64,000 nt of DNA. Source: Sanderia malayensis. Taxonomy: Eukaryota; Cnidaria; Scyphozoa; Semaeostomeae; Pelagiidae. The stretch covers positions 1,550,001 to 1,614,000 of the forward strand of contig RQOL01000374.1 of NCBI GenBank assembly GCA_013076295.1, read 5' to 3'. Positions 47,001-57,443 of this stretch are shown one piece after another. The position numbers and the translations under genes are program-made. Each line of letters starts with the position of its first letter. The first letter of the stretch is position 1. The notes under the pieces are model-generated. The model saw nothing but the letters and a program-made list of their open reading frames with translations, ran no database searches and was not told where the DNA came from.

Positions 47001-47347
47001 GTTGCCAACAAACGTTTTCAAGGCAACTAAGAGAACAAAAATAAAAATGAATAGGCGTAGGTAGCTTGTATGTAGCTTACGAACCTGAAGTTTTCTACTG
47101 CACGGTTAGGCATGGGCCTACTTGGCAAATTTGTTAGGCCAACACTTGTTCTAGAGGCAGATCCACTGCCAGTTGGAGAAGACCACAAAGACGTCGACGT
47201 GAAAGCTGGTGGATGCTGCTGTGTCTCTGTTCTTCTTGAATATAATGGAAGGTCAATAACTTCCTTCAACAGCGACATAGCCATCTCAATCTTGTCTTTG
47301 TTATCCTTCTTTTCCATTTTGTTTGATGCGATGCACATGCAGTTCAC
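44020..47347 (-). pseudogene. RING/HECT E3 ubiquitin ligase (G2E3-like) carried by the transposon, one nonsense codon
   Basis: Six phase-consistent exons: 47347-47085, 46698-46233, 46110-45998, 45772-45736, 45544-45472 and 45376-44020, about 770 codons. Exon 1 starts MCIASNKMEKK. Exon 2 holds GINHQTLRQTVPKS, an in-frame TGA at 46509-46511, then KSCGGYTLLRSIGGGVGRPL. Exon 3 has a small CIGC...HIKHC finger. Exon 6 has a RING-like finger (CEICKQLL, CACFFHNIC, CPMC), a 60-residue acidic linker, then a HECT domain: LRVVFVGESGVDTGGLSREF, LLGGFHVPQFF, EVQAFLKGLSRHDV and the active-site FANTCAMQLTIP (Cys codon at 44131-44133). HECT ligases pass ubiquitin through this cysteine. The stop fits a CGA-to-TGA change. 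The catalytic domain itself is unbroken. Confidence 0.85.
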
Positions 47348-47354
47348 AATCTAA

Positions 47355-47650
47355 GGCGCCAAAATTGTTGTAGGCGTAGGCCGCGTTTTGCGCATTCAGT
47401 GCGCGCACCCCACGACTGCAGTAAAAGCCCATGTCGATTGCCACCACCGACGTCAAGTGTAGCCACGGATGTTTGGTGTGACCGCAGAAGTCAAGTGTAA
47501 CGACGAACGTCTGGTGTTACTACGGACGTTAAGTATTACTGCGCACGTCAAATGTAACGAAGGATGCTCAATGGGGTGACTGTAATTTCCATTACGGACG
47601 TCAAGTGTTATAACAGACACGTAGTTTCATTACGGACGTATTGGTCATCA
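47355..47650 (-). repeat. Right subterminal inverted repeat of the HECT transposon
   Basis: Reverse complement of 41423-41712 with scattered differences, GGCGCC at the inner edge and GGTCATCA at the outer edge. On this side about 67 bp of non-matching sequence lies between the repeat and the CA terminus, against 15 bp on the left, so the termini are asymmetric. Confidence 0.88.
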
Positions 47651-47717
47651 CGGTCATCATGGACCTTCAAGATAACCACGGTGTAATGTTTCGATTTTTG
47701 TCACGAATGCCGCTTCA

Positions 47718-48237
47718 TACGAATCCCCAGCAATTTTCAAGAGCATGGCTCTTGTTATACGCTGCTTGGCAATATTCAATAAGTTTGTCTTGCTGCAACC
47801 AACGCTGTTCAAAGCTGGTCAAAAGAGGTTTCCACACATCACTCAAATATCGCATGACTTTGTTGACTATCAGGCATATTTCTGATTTACTTCTTCCAAA
47901 TCTCGGAATCAAGTCACTCTATCTACAATGATACGCAAATCTCTTCAGCAACATACAGAGTCCCTCAACTGGCGAAGCAGTTGTTCCATTTGAGCAGACA
48001 AACTTCGGGGGGGAAACGAAATGCCTGTAGAAGTCTTGGTATGTCTCCCTTCTCAAAACCAAATTCCGTCTTGCATTCATCCTCATTCATGGAATTTAAA
48101 TCGAAACGCTCATAATCCCAGTATGGAAAGATTTGTGCCTTTTTTGTTAATTCAGAAGCGACGGCAATAACATCATCTTCATCGATAAAATCCTCAACAT
48201 AAAGAAATGTAGCTGCTGCAGTGAGATCGTCCCCCAT
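47718..48237 (-). pseudogene. Harbinger C transposase, N-terminal part
   Basis: Begins ATG at 48237 (MGDDLTAAATFLYVEDFIDE). It carries TEFGFEKGDIPRLLQAF, then a frame change near a C6 run at about 48003-48010, then GTTASPVEGLCMLLKRF, a TAG at 47919-47921 and LIPRFGRSKSEICLIVN. The piece ends at NCWGFV, directly against the 41408-47717 insertion. The rest of the protein resumes on the other side of that transposon. Confidence 0.85.
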
Positions 48238-48362
48238 TTTGTTTTGTTCTCATGCCTCTGCTCAAATCTAAGCGACCAGACAACACTGAACGACCTCCAG
48301 TGCGAGCGCAAGGACCCCCGACAAGAACTTGAACTCGTTCTCGCACCCAATCTAAACCTCCC

Positions 48363-50148
48363 TAATAATTTTTACACTCCTGGACTGGGTTTTCTAGTTT
48401 TTCTACACACCTAAGACCATAACTACACTTGAAATATTGCCAAAATATGAGCTGCTGCCTCAAATACACATCATATAAGGCAAAATAGGGCTATTTTCAT
48501 ACATTATTGGTCCAAAATAGTGCAATTCTGCTTTACCTGTGCCAGAACCTGGTCGGCCTAGCAATTTTACAAATTTTCAACTAACCTGATCTGTTTAAAT
48601 CCTATAAATGTATAGATAAGAGCTCACCAATTTTGCATACTATGAATTCTATCGAGAAATTGTTGAAAGAAAGTTTGCTTATTTTCCGCCCACCGACAAG
48701 GATAGCAGGATTTTGTTCATTATAGAGCTCATTTTTTCTTTGGAGTAGTGAGGGCTGTTAAGCTAACTATTGTGCAAATTGTGACAATTGTGTGAAACTT
48801 TGCACATGCTTTCATTATCAATTTCTGTTGAAAAATTTTAAGAGAGACACGGCTAGAAAGTCACGCGACCGATGACATCTGCATTTTTTTGTCAAAATAT
48901 TTTTTTCCTGAACCCAAAGCATTATATACCATTGGAAAGCAACGTTGATGCTCTTTAAATTTGATTTAAGAATAACAGGCTGAAAATGTATTCATTCCAA
49001 GTAATTTGCATTTGAAGTCTAGAAAATGAAGTCACAAAGCAAAAATCCAAAATCGTCATAACAATTTCTTGGTATTTTTTTACCAGTTTTCTCTCTGAAG
49101 AACACTTGCCTGGTAAAATTTTGATAATCAAAACGCGCACCGTATTCCAGAAAACATCGATTAGTTGGATGCGACTCATAGCATGTCATGTTTGTTATTG
49201 TGCATCCTCTGACTCATTTTTGCATCTTTAAACAATTTCTTGCGTCAAAATGTAAAAATGATTTTCAAACCTTTTTTGTTGGGAACTCGATTTATAAAGC
49301 CAGTAATGTAATCTTGATTTCCAAAGATATGGAAAGTATCTCCTCACCCACCACAATTTTTGTATACTCTAGAATTAAGCAGTTTTTTATGGGACTCTTG
49401 GCTTTCTTAAACAAATTTCCCGCAGTTTTCCTTATATATCAGCAATCACTTATTAGAAAGGCTATGTGCCACATTTTCTAAAGATCTAAAATATTATGAA
49501 TTTAAGCAAAAAAGCAGTAATAATTGTAATGAATAAGTAAATAGAGCTGACTTACCCATTTATAGCTAATTTGGAAGTGAAAATAGATTCTTCTTTACAA
49601 TTATTCACAATTAACAATGTCAACAGACCCCAACGACGTGTTACGGCTTTTATGCTCACAATGATAGAAATGAATCCTTTTTCAATAAATTATTGTGCAT
49701 AGCTTTATGCACGATAATAATTCACATATAGTTTCACATATAGTGGCCATATCCACAAGATGGTTGGGCGTCATGAACGTTACCGCATGCGCTAGCTTCG
49801 TTTGTCAAAAAATATAACTTCCGTTAAGTTTACGCAAATAATTTGCAATAATAATCAAAATAAAAAGTTAGCAAGGCTTATATTTTAACTTCGCCCTTAT
49901 CAACAGTTTTCCCCATGCTCATTGCAAAAATACATCTTACTAGCTCCCACTTTTCCAAAAATGAACTTATGAATGAAAGTTTTCTTTCGCCTTCTGAATG
50001 AGACTTCATTTAATCCAATCCATCCTACGTACGCGCATTCAGTATAAATATTCAAAAATGATCGTTACATACCATCCCAAAAGGAGGTTGCAAAGCAAAC
50101 CGTAAAGAGCAGCAAATAATAATTCTGTTGGTCAAATAATTCTTAATA
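48363..50148. other. Non-coding stretch
   Basis: AT-rich; only short unsupported ORFs. Confidence 0.5.
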
Positions 50149-50330
50149 CAGTAGCGTAGCGAGGGGGGCAAGGGGGGCAGCCGCCCCCTCCAATTCACAG
50201 AAAGTTGGTCTCTGAGAAAAATGCAAATCTGCAATAAATTTTGCAGGGGGTACGACAAAAAACAAGGCTTCATTTGCCAAAAAATTTGCCTGTTTGCCCC
50301 CCCATTCTCCCCCCTCTGGCTATGCCACTG
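50149..50330. mobile_element. hAT-like MITE
   Basis: A 182-bp element with ends CAGTAGCGTAGCGAGGGGGG and GGCTATGCCACTG, imperfect inverted repeats of the CAGTGGCGTAGC type that is common in hAT-derived MITEs. The interior has C/G homopolymer runs. The 8-bp flanks do not match, so no duplication was confirmed. Confidence 0.7.
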
Positions 50331-50716
50331 AATGCGAACTTGGTCGGATGATCATCATTACTTTTGAATTGAAAAGTATAATAGGTTATATATAATAAAA
50401 CAATTGACTTAAAAGCACTTACATATACTGGATCTTTAGTAAATCTGTATGAAGTTGAACCAAAAGCAAAGTCGTTTCCATAATTCTTTATTTCTAACAA
50501 AAAAAAAGTTAAGCCAATATAAGCACAAATTGCATTAATAAGCAAGATATTTGCATAGTAAAACACGAAATTATGCTGTTAATCTTGAATTCTATTGTCA
50601 ATTTTTACAATTTTCAACTCTGTCACTTCCACTTTCATTTTATACAACTGACATTTCTTCAGTGCACAAGAGAGCTCTTCCCTACATCGTTTTACCAGCA
50701 CGCGCTTATCAATATA
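50331..50716. other. Short non-coding stretch
   Basis: Nothing recognised. Confidence 0.4.
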
Positions 50717-50803
50717 ATATATCAGTCAATGTTTCTTGATAATAGTTAGACAAGCGAGCTAACCCACTGTACATGGGGTCAAAAGGAGCATGAGCGTTAG
50801 CGA
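50717..50803 (+). repeat. Fragment of the GC-rich dispersed repeat
   Basis: One partial unit with TATCAGTCAATGTTTCTTGA, AGCGAGCTAACCCACTGTAC and GCATGAGCGTTAGCGAAT, diverged from the array copies and lacking the GCGCACGAAGTGCGC hairpin. Confidence 0.85.
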
Positions 50804-51279
50804 ATCTTCAAAGCAACTGATTTTCATACGTTAAATTATTTCATCACGCGCTTATTAACAGTGGTCTTTTTTAGGAATACGGGGACATCGTTTTCTAAAA
50901 AATCTAAAATGTCACAGCAAGAGAACATTACAATGGAGAAAAGTAAATACACAAAGGTAATTTAAGTCAATATCATTGAAACGAACCATCCTCATTATTC
51001 CAGGGAAATTTGCCACAAATGACGTCTCTATAAATAACATCAACGCAGCATTGCATTGCTTGCCAGCTTCGTTGTGGTGTTATATTTTTCAATCACATGT
51101 TTCAAAGCAATCTTCCTTGAAAACATTGATTTCCTCGGCTTTACTCTTCTTCTTGACATATCTGAGAAACACGATAGCTTTCAGAATGTCTCACGATCTA
51201 AAGAACTGAAAATGTAACATAGGTGCGTTACGAGATTTACTGACCGGCTTACCGAGCAATTTCGTTGCTCAATTGATTA
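50804..51279. other. Short non-coding stretch
   Basis: Nothing recognised. Confidence 0.4.
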
Positions 51280-51454
51280 CAGTATACTCTCGGTAAGTGG
51301 AACCTGCACGGAACCGAAAAAATGGTCCCACTTATCCAATGTTCCACTTATCCGAATTATAGGTTTGTTGATGCAAATCCAAGGGACCGGATAAATTGGT
51401 TCCATTAAACAAAAGTTCCACTTATCCGGGGTTCCACTTATTGAGAGTAGACTG
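51280..51454. mobile_element. pogo/Tigger-like MITE
   Basis: A 175-bp element, CAGTATACTCTCGGTAAGTG ... CACTTATTGAGAGTAGACTG, with imperfect inverted ends of about 25 bp and TA on both sides (51278-51279, 51455-51456). CAGT ends and a TA target are typical of pogo-group MITEs. Four copies of GTTCCACTTATCC lie inside. Confidence 0.85.
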
Positions 51455-51456
51455 TA

Positions 51457-53479
51457 ATTACAAGACAAACTATACAAATATCACTCTCTCAACTACTGTA
51501 AATCCATTTCCTATTTGTTGGAAATAGCCATCAAGCCAACACTGTCTCTTGAGAAAAGCTAACTTTCAATGAAGTTTACTCTCACATTCAGTGCAAAGAA
51601 GCTTAAGGCATGATATGCATTGGCGCATGTCATGCCAAATACTTGCATCAAGAATGTTGCAGTTTCTGCAAATGGCAGCATTATCTGGGATGCAATCACT
51701 AATCAAACATATTATGTTGAAGTAAGCTTTCTCTGACTTAAGGCCAACTTTCATTCAATGTTTTCTTTATCATTTACCACTGTGTTTCTTTTTTCAAAGA
51801 AGGAAACTCTGTTCCCAACCCTTCCAGTTGCACAATAACTTTCCATGAACTGTTTGGAATATTTACAATTTAAGCATTTGTAAGCCTAAACACTAGATAT
51901 CAAGACAAAATATAATGCTACATCAATGATTGGCCATGAATGCCCTGACATGCAATTGTGCATTGAGCTTGATGTGGCTACAAGAAATTCACTTGATATC
52001 AGGAAGAAGAGCTGGGTAGTCTATCAATGTTTGCACTTAATTGCAGCATGAGAATAGAAAAACCCAATTTTGATGTTACTCATAGTTTCATGTTTAAAGC
52101 AACCATCAATGTGAAATTTAACAAATTAAATCAATACAAAAGTGTATTATAAAGTATGTATTTGCCTATAGAGGGAATATTCAATGTGCTCCGGGCACTT
52201 CATCAAAACTATCACTATAACTTGCATCAGAGCCTGCTTAAAAATGTCAAAACACGTTTATCACTCAATTAAAATTAAAATGATTTTGTTTCCTATTATT
52301 AGGTTTTCTTTATGTATCTAAGCTTATTAGAAATTAAATTAGGTGTAATTATACCATTAGATTCTTCTATCCCAGTAGCCTTTCCACGTTTGTAAACCCT
52401 TGCAGGATTTTCCCATTGTAATGTCTAATTTCAACATCTCTATTAAACCTCAATGAACGTGGTATTTCTTCTTCAGTTCTTCGTTTCGTTTTTTGTCCAG
52501 GAGGTAAAGCATTATTTGCCCATTCATCCAGCTCTTGGAAAAAGCCAAAATGCTTGAACTTCTTCAAGAATGTTCTATTATTTAAATGCGAATCCTATAA
52601 TTTACAACTCTACATAAAAATCATTTAATACTACCTACAATACAATGTACAATTTTCAACTAGGCCAATCGCCGCCATTACAAAAACAACAGAAGAAGAA
52701 GAATCTGTGCAACCACCCAACATACTATGTACTTCATGTAAGAAGGGCACTTTAAACACTTATATCAAATATGAACACAACGTTCATATCTGCTTGCAGA
52801 GTGCATATGGTCATTATGTTCATATTTGTGATATGATCAGGCTGGTTAAAAGAGTGCCAAGCTTTCCATGATGTTTTTCCCTTTGTCATTGAACATTGAT
52901 ACTGTGTCTCATCAAGTCATTGAATGCCATAACCAATCCGTCACATAAACGTTCACCCAAATTCTTGCACACTTGTGAATGGGAAAAAACCTTCCAGATT
53001 TATCAGCTCCAAACTCAATCCACAACTCGTGCAGATTCAGTGCAAAAAAGTATGTCCCGCCAAGAATCAGGTCTTTTAAAGTTTCACCACTGTCTTCTGT
53101 TTGATATACATCTTCTCCTCAATTTATAACATTGTTTGTTGTTACTTTATTTAACTTCTAAAGTGTCAGTGACAAGTCAGCGTTTTCAACTAAAGTTTTA
53201 GTGACTCTGGTCTAAAGTGTTGGTGACTGTTTTCTGTTCTAAAGTTTTAGTCTCTACCTCGCTTTCAAACATGCCTCTCTTCCATTTGGCATTCACATGA
53301 ATTATTAACAGGCCAGGGGTGCTGGAAAATTGAAAACAGTCCAGAGGTGCTGGAAAAACCCCTAGCAAGTAACTCGAGATTAAATTTTAGTGTTAGTGTG
53401 AAATAATGTTGGTTTCAAATAAAGAATAAATTAAAATTTAATCTTTATTTCACACTAACGTCTTTTTTCTGATACCATA
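51457..53479. other. Long stretch without an assignable gene
   Basis: Minus-strand ORFs at 51566-51754 (several Cys, ending ISCLKLLCTECESKL) and 52367-52567 (FFQELDEWANNALPPGQK) look partly protein-like but are unrecognised. Short direct repeats (CTAAAGTGTTGGTGACT-like) occur at 53158-53250. Confidence 0.4.
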
Positions 53480-53943
53480 GATGGCAATTTTTCCAGGCAT
53501 AGATGGATTTACCAGGATGATTTTTTTACGATGTAGTGGCAATAACAAAGCTGAGACAGTTTTCTCCTAATTCCAAAATGCAATTGAAGAGCTTATGGTT
53601 TATGCTCAATCATCCTGCTTGAGGCCCAGCTCGGGGCAGCCACATAACTGGGCGCAGTGTGCACAATCGACAGATAGAGCCCCCTTGGCGTGATGTTTAT
53701 ACCGGGTGCACATATTTGTATTATAATTTATTTTATGACATGGAACAAGCTGGACTGCTAGATCCAAACATTGAGAAACATATTTTTGCACTTCACTATG
53801 TGTATTTGCCAAGGATAAATAGGTCATTGGAATTCTTTGCTAATGGTTTCAACAATAGCCCAGTTGCCACAGAACTTTTTCGTTCACCAGGTCAAATGTG
53901 GGGGCAAGGGTTACTGGAAGGCACATTTATGGTGGCCTATTAA
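53480..53943 (+). pseudogene. Second integrase-like transposase remnant
   Basis: The last part, VHNRQIEPPWRDVYTGCTYL then GLLDPNIEKHIFALHYVYLP and SPGQMWGQGL, aligns by eye with exon B of the transposon at 42796-43345 ([34 protein letters not shown]). Upstream, CSGNNKAETVF and IEEL in shifted frames cover the preceding segment. The catalytic E is retained in RQIEP, but stops and frameshifts are numerous and the first catalytic D is absent. Confidence 0.75.
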
Positions 53944-54382
53944 GTCATCTGAATTTTTATAGTGGGTTTTCCTTTTTTAAGAAAAAAGTTTTATTATGTT
54001 TTGGTTAAATATTATTTTCTATTTTATTTTTTGTTTTTCTATGGTAGTTATATTTTTTTACAATAATATTTTATTTTTCTGCAATTTTTATTTTCTTTCC
54101 TGGTTTTTATTTTTTTCACGCAAAATAATTTCAAAATAAAAACTTTTAGCGGTCCATCAAGGCCATAGAAACATTTGCCTTGCTTTCAAACAAGTGCATA
54201 GCAACAAGGAATTCAAGCCAAAAACGACGGTTGGGCATTTCGATCAGTGACTTGGAGACTGGAGTCATGTCTAGCTGAAAAGCACCTCCGACTTGGGCTG
54301 AATTGAAAGAGCACCTCCCCAAGGTAAGAGCAACAATGCAGAGAAAAAGCTTTATTACATTACTGTGCAAAGGTTATCTGTA
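53944..54382. other. Non-coding stretch
   Basis: T-rich, then unsupported short ORFs on both strands. Confidence 0.4.
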
Positions 54383-54691
54383 GTTGTTGAGGGTAAGTGC
54401 CAAAAATACAGCCGCATAGGTGCCTTGACAATGGCAAAGATGAACGGACAGGATCTCACTCTTCCAAACATTAAAAATGCCTGCAAAGAGCACTTTGAAA
54501 TCCCACATCGCATGGAATGTGACATTCTTGCAGATGAAAGAGGGCCTTCATATGATAGCTTGGAGCAAATAAAGAATTTCAATCTGCTTCGTGTCCGATT
54601 TGTTGAACGGAAAAAAGAATTTGAAGAGCATGCCCTGCTGTCTCCAGCATTTGCGCCAATCCAAATAAGAAGCTTTGTAATAAATGACTAG
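54383..54691 (+). CDS. Partial ORF, unknown, truncated by a dispersed repeat
   Basis: An open frame with good protein character, about 100 residues: RIGALTMAKMNGQDLTLPNI, CKEHFEIPHRMECDILADER, then GPSYDSLEQIKNFNLLRVRF and IRSFVIND. The frame stops exactly where the GC-rich repeat (TAGCCGGGGG) begins, so that repeat provides the stop. I do not recognise the family. The N-terminus is unclear and no ATG is convincing. Confidence 0.4.
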   Translation, partial: VVEGKCQKYSRIGALTMAKMNGQDLTLPNIKNACKEHFEIPHRMECDILADERGPSYDSLEQIKNFNLLRVRFVERKKEFEEHALLSPAFAPIQIRSFVIND

Positions 54692-54846
54692 CCGGGGGCA
54701 CTGGCATTCGCTCGCCTCCCGGAGGGAGCATGTGAAAAAACTTACTGTGGTTGGCGCATTTCGTGCGCTGCATTCGCTTACGCTCATGCCTCTTTCAATG
54801 TACCATGGGTTAGCTTGCTAAGCTGCGTGCGCTGCATTCGCTTACG
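54682..54846 (-). repeat. GC-rich dispersed repeat, inverted copy
   Basis: Begins TAGCCGGGGGCACTGGCATT and contains GCGCATTTCGTGCGC (hairpin broken by one base) and GCATTCGCTTACGCTCAT twice. It runs into a CATA-type microsatellite. Same terminus as the copy at 40624. Confidence 0.88.
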
Positions 54847-55080
54847 CTCATACCCATACATACATGCATACATACATACCTACATACATACCTACATACA
54901 TACCTACTTACATACATACGTACATACATACCTGCATATAAACCTATTATATACCTACTATGCAAACATACTATACCTACTATACCTATTATACCAACAT
55001 ACTATACCTACTATACCTACTATGCAAACATACTATGCCTACTATACCTACCATACCTACTATAAAAACATACTATCAAT
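54847..55080. repeat. CATA / TACCTACTA simple repeats
   Basis: CATACATAC runs followed by about a dozen TACCTACTATA/AACATACTATA units, the inverted counterpart of the array at 51-375. Confidence 0.9.
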
Positions 55081-56395
55081 AAACACTAAAATCGTAGCAG
55101 CAAAGGTGTCCGCATCAAAGGCAACCCAGTTGGCGTGTTGTAGCCCCCGTAGCCAATGAAACCCTGTTACGTTTTGCACTCATCCACTTGCATTCTTTGT
55201 TACCGTGGTCTTTGATTGACGAGGAAAGTGTTCAATTGATTTTTAATTTTCGAATTTGATAGGCAGGCAATGGCAAACCCAATGGATTTTTTTCGTTGGA
55301 TGCCTGTTTTATTTTTGCTGTCGTTTTACTCGAGATTTCCAACTAAAAGCTTCAGGATTTACCTGGTAAGTGGCTAAGTTATTTCTGTTTGCCTTGACTA
55401 AATATCTTTCTACCTTTTCATCGTGATTTCAATATATTCAGGTCAACTGGTTTATAGAAATTTTTATGCGCTCTAAGTTTCTAAATAATTCTTTGCTTTA
55501 GAAATCTCCACTGTACTAAATCAAATACTAAAACAATGAATGATCAAATTCTGCTTTTATAATAACAGGTCTGGACGCGACAATCTAAATCACGACTTTC
55601 AGAAACAGCAATTTGGGGATTTCACTTAACCGATAGCGTTCTAAACACGTTGAGTTGCCTAAACACTATTTTCCTGAATTACCATTGCCGACTTGCCATC
55701 CGCAGGCTAACATTGTGATTTCATCTTTCAAGCACATCACTTTCTTTCTGGATCAGATAAACCCTGAAAAGGTTGCTTCAATTCCACATGGTTTCTAAAA
55801 GTGCCTGCCACTGAGCGTGATTAGCTATTCAAAGCACAAAAGTTGTGGATTTTGGCCTGTGAAATATGTGAGTGAATTGCTTAAAAACTTTCATGATCTG
55901 CTGTATTTAAAAGCACTTCTATATATTCAATTTCGACTGGTGCCTGGGTGTTTAGAAGCATTCAACTTTGGGGCCGCTCTAAAATTTCATAATGGGCTTC
56001 TGTACTGCTTTTCTGAAATTCGTGTAGTTGTAGACATGCGTTACCTATTGAGTGCCATCTGTTGTATTAAATTGTGTATTATTTAATTGCAATCTTGAAT
56101 GAAATTCATAAATTCAGTCAAATTCTGTTTCCTGATATTAGGTACTCAGAAATCTGATGCTTTTTCAAAGAGCTTCTCTGCGTGGGGTTCGAGTTGAGGC
56201 GTTTCTGCCACATCGAATAAAGTGCTGGATTTCTCGCACCAGGGGAAAACATTGACCTGGAGCAACCTGGAATGGAAATCGGGGCTCGGGGTTCCATGGA
56301 CCATGTTGTCGGGGAATGGATGGAACTAATAAAACTTGCATAATTTAAACTGAAAGTATATTACTTTGCGTGTCCATCCCCCTTTTTTGAAGATC
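55081..56395. other. Non-coding stretch
   Basis: No supported gene. An ORF at 55817-56086 has no recognised motif. Confidence 0.45.
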
Positions 56396-56556
56396 GCTGT
56401 CCCACTCAGATCGAAGGCCAAAACAACAGAAACCCAGCACATTTTTTTTGAAGATTGCTGTTCCGCTCAAATCGAAGGCCAAAACAACAGCAACCCATCT
56501 CACTTTTGTTGAAGATCGCTGTTCTGCTCAGATCGAAGGCCAAAACACTAGGGAGG
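56396..56556 (+). repeat. Three tandem ~60-bp units
   Basis: Three copies of a unit beginning GAAGATCGCTGT and containing TCGAAGGCCAAAACAACAG (starts at about 56391, 56449 and 56509); the third is truncated at CACTAGGGAGG. Confidence 0.85.
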
Positions 56557-57356
56557 TGGCACACGAAGCGTGCCAGCCTTCCTGGTACCTAATATAAAAA
56601 CATACTATACCTACTAAAATAAACATACTATACATACTATACAAACATACAAACACTTCTCAAAAGTTTAAATGAGGAAAATCGTGCAAATAGCGCCTGA
56701 AAAATTGATAACTTTGTTTTCATTGGGCCTAAGCGTTGCAAGCATGCTGAAGCAACGCCTACTACAAAAACAACAACTATTTCAACTTAAAATACAAAAC
56801 AAAGCTATCACCTGCGTTTTCTATTGCTTCCTGCAGGGTCTTTGAAACAAATAGCAGCTTTTTGCAAAGATAATTCAGGTGGTAAAACACTTTGAAAGGC
56901 GCCCTTTGTTTGCAAAACAAAAACCCGTGTTTTCTCCAAAAGTACCTTCTGCAACTGCGGGCAAATAACGAAAACAACCGAAAATTCGCATGGGTCGCCT
57001 GCAAGCTGAGGGCAAAAAACGAAAATTGATCCACAAGCCACGTGGGTCGCGCGAAAAGAGCCAATCAAATTGCAGAAAAAGGCGAAATGGGAATCAAATT
57101 GCACGTGAAGAGCGAATACTCTGTTCGAACATGGAGTTCGGGACGCGAATTTAGAAATTTCATAAACCATAGTTTTTTCTGATAGCACGATAAATGGAAT
57201 AATTCAATAATTAGGAAGAAAATCGAAAAACAAAATTCATTACCCTGGTTAAAATAATAAACTAAACATTCAGTGTGAATTTCATTGCCATATACCCACA
57301 TACAAAAAAGCCTTTATGATCACACGGTTGGCCGTTTCGGCCCATTGTTTTTGGGT
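56557..57356. other. Non-coding stretch with repeat relics
   Basis: 57050-57160 is an inverted copy of the repeat at 18010-18130. The minus-strand ORFs here (56777-57188) look like repeat translation, not a gene. Confidence 0.45.
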
Positions 57357-57443
57357 GTTCCACCTATTGTTTCGGGTCGAATCTATTGTTTTTGGCAAGA
57401 AAGTGTGTCATCATGTGACCTCCGCAGAATAGTAATATTAGAT
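57357..57443 (+). repeat. 85-bp repeat module shared with 40780-40864
   Basis: TTCCACCTATTGTTTCGGGT ... GCAGAATAGTAATATTAGAT is nearly identical to the segment at the inner end of the insert at 40624-40864. Here it is not followed by the GC-rich module, so the two modules are separable. Confidence 0.85.

Larger units (their letters stand above)
41408..47717. mobile_element. 6.3-kb integrase-type DNA transposon carrying a RING/HECT E3 gene
   Basis: Flanked by the 6-bp duplication TACGAA (41402-41407 and 47718-47723; a 7-bp reading TACGAAT is also possible). The ends are TG...CA (TGTATGAAG / GCTTCA), as in retroviral-integrase-type DDE elements. Subterminal inverted repeats of about 290 bp lie at 41423-41712 and 47355-47650. 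There are two genes on opposite strands with convergent 3' ends: a DDE transposase (+, three exons) and a RING/HECT ubiquitin ligase (-, six exons). Removing it restores an uninterrupted Harbinger reading frame across the junction. It resembles the integrase-core elements catalogued as IS3EU, but I could not verify the superfamily. Confidence 0.93.
39209..48362. mobile_element. PIF/Harbinger transposon C, split by two nested insertions
   Basis: Inverted ends GGGAGGTTTAGAT...GGTGCGAGA at 39209 and the complement ending at 48362 enclose a Myb-like ORF (+, 39379-40148) and a transposase (-, 40435-48237). The span is 9,154 bp because a 6,310-bp transposon (41408-47717) and a 241-bp repeat (40624-40864) lie inside the transposase. 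The flanks read TTA on the left and TAA on the right; no exact direct duplication was seen. Confidence 0.85.

Noticed and set aside
56777..57301. Minus-strand ORFs of 78-126 codons as genes
   Set aside because: They overlap a dispersed repeat, have no motif, and the opposite frames are equally open.
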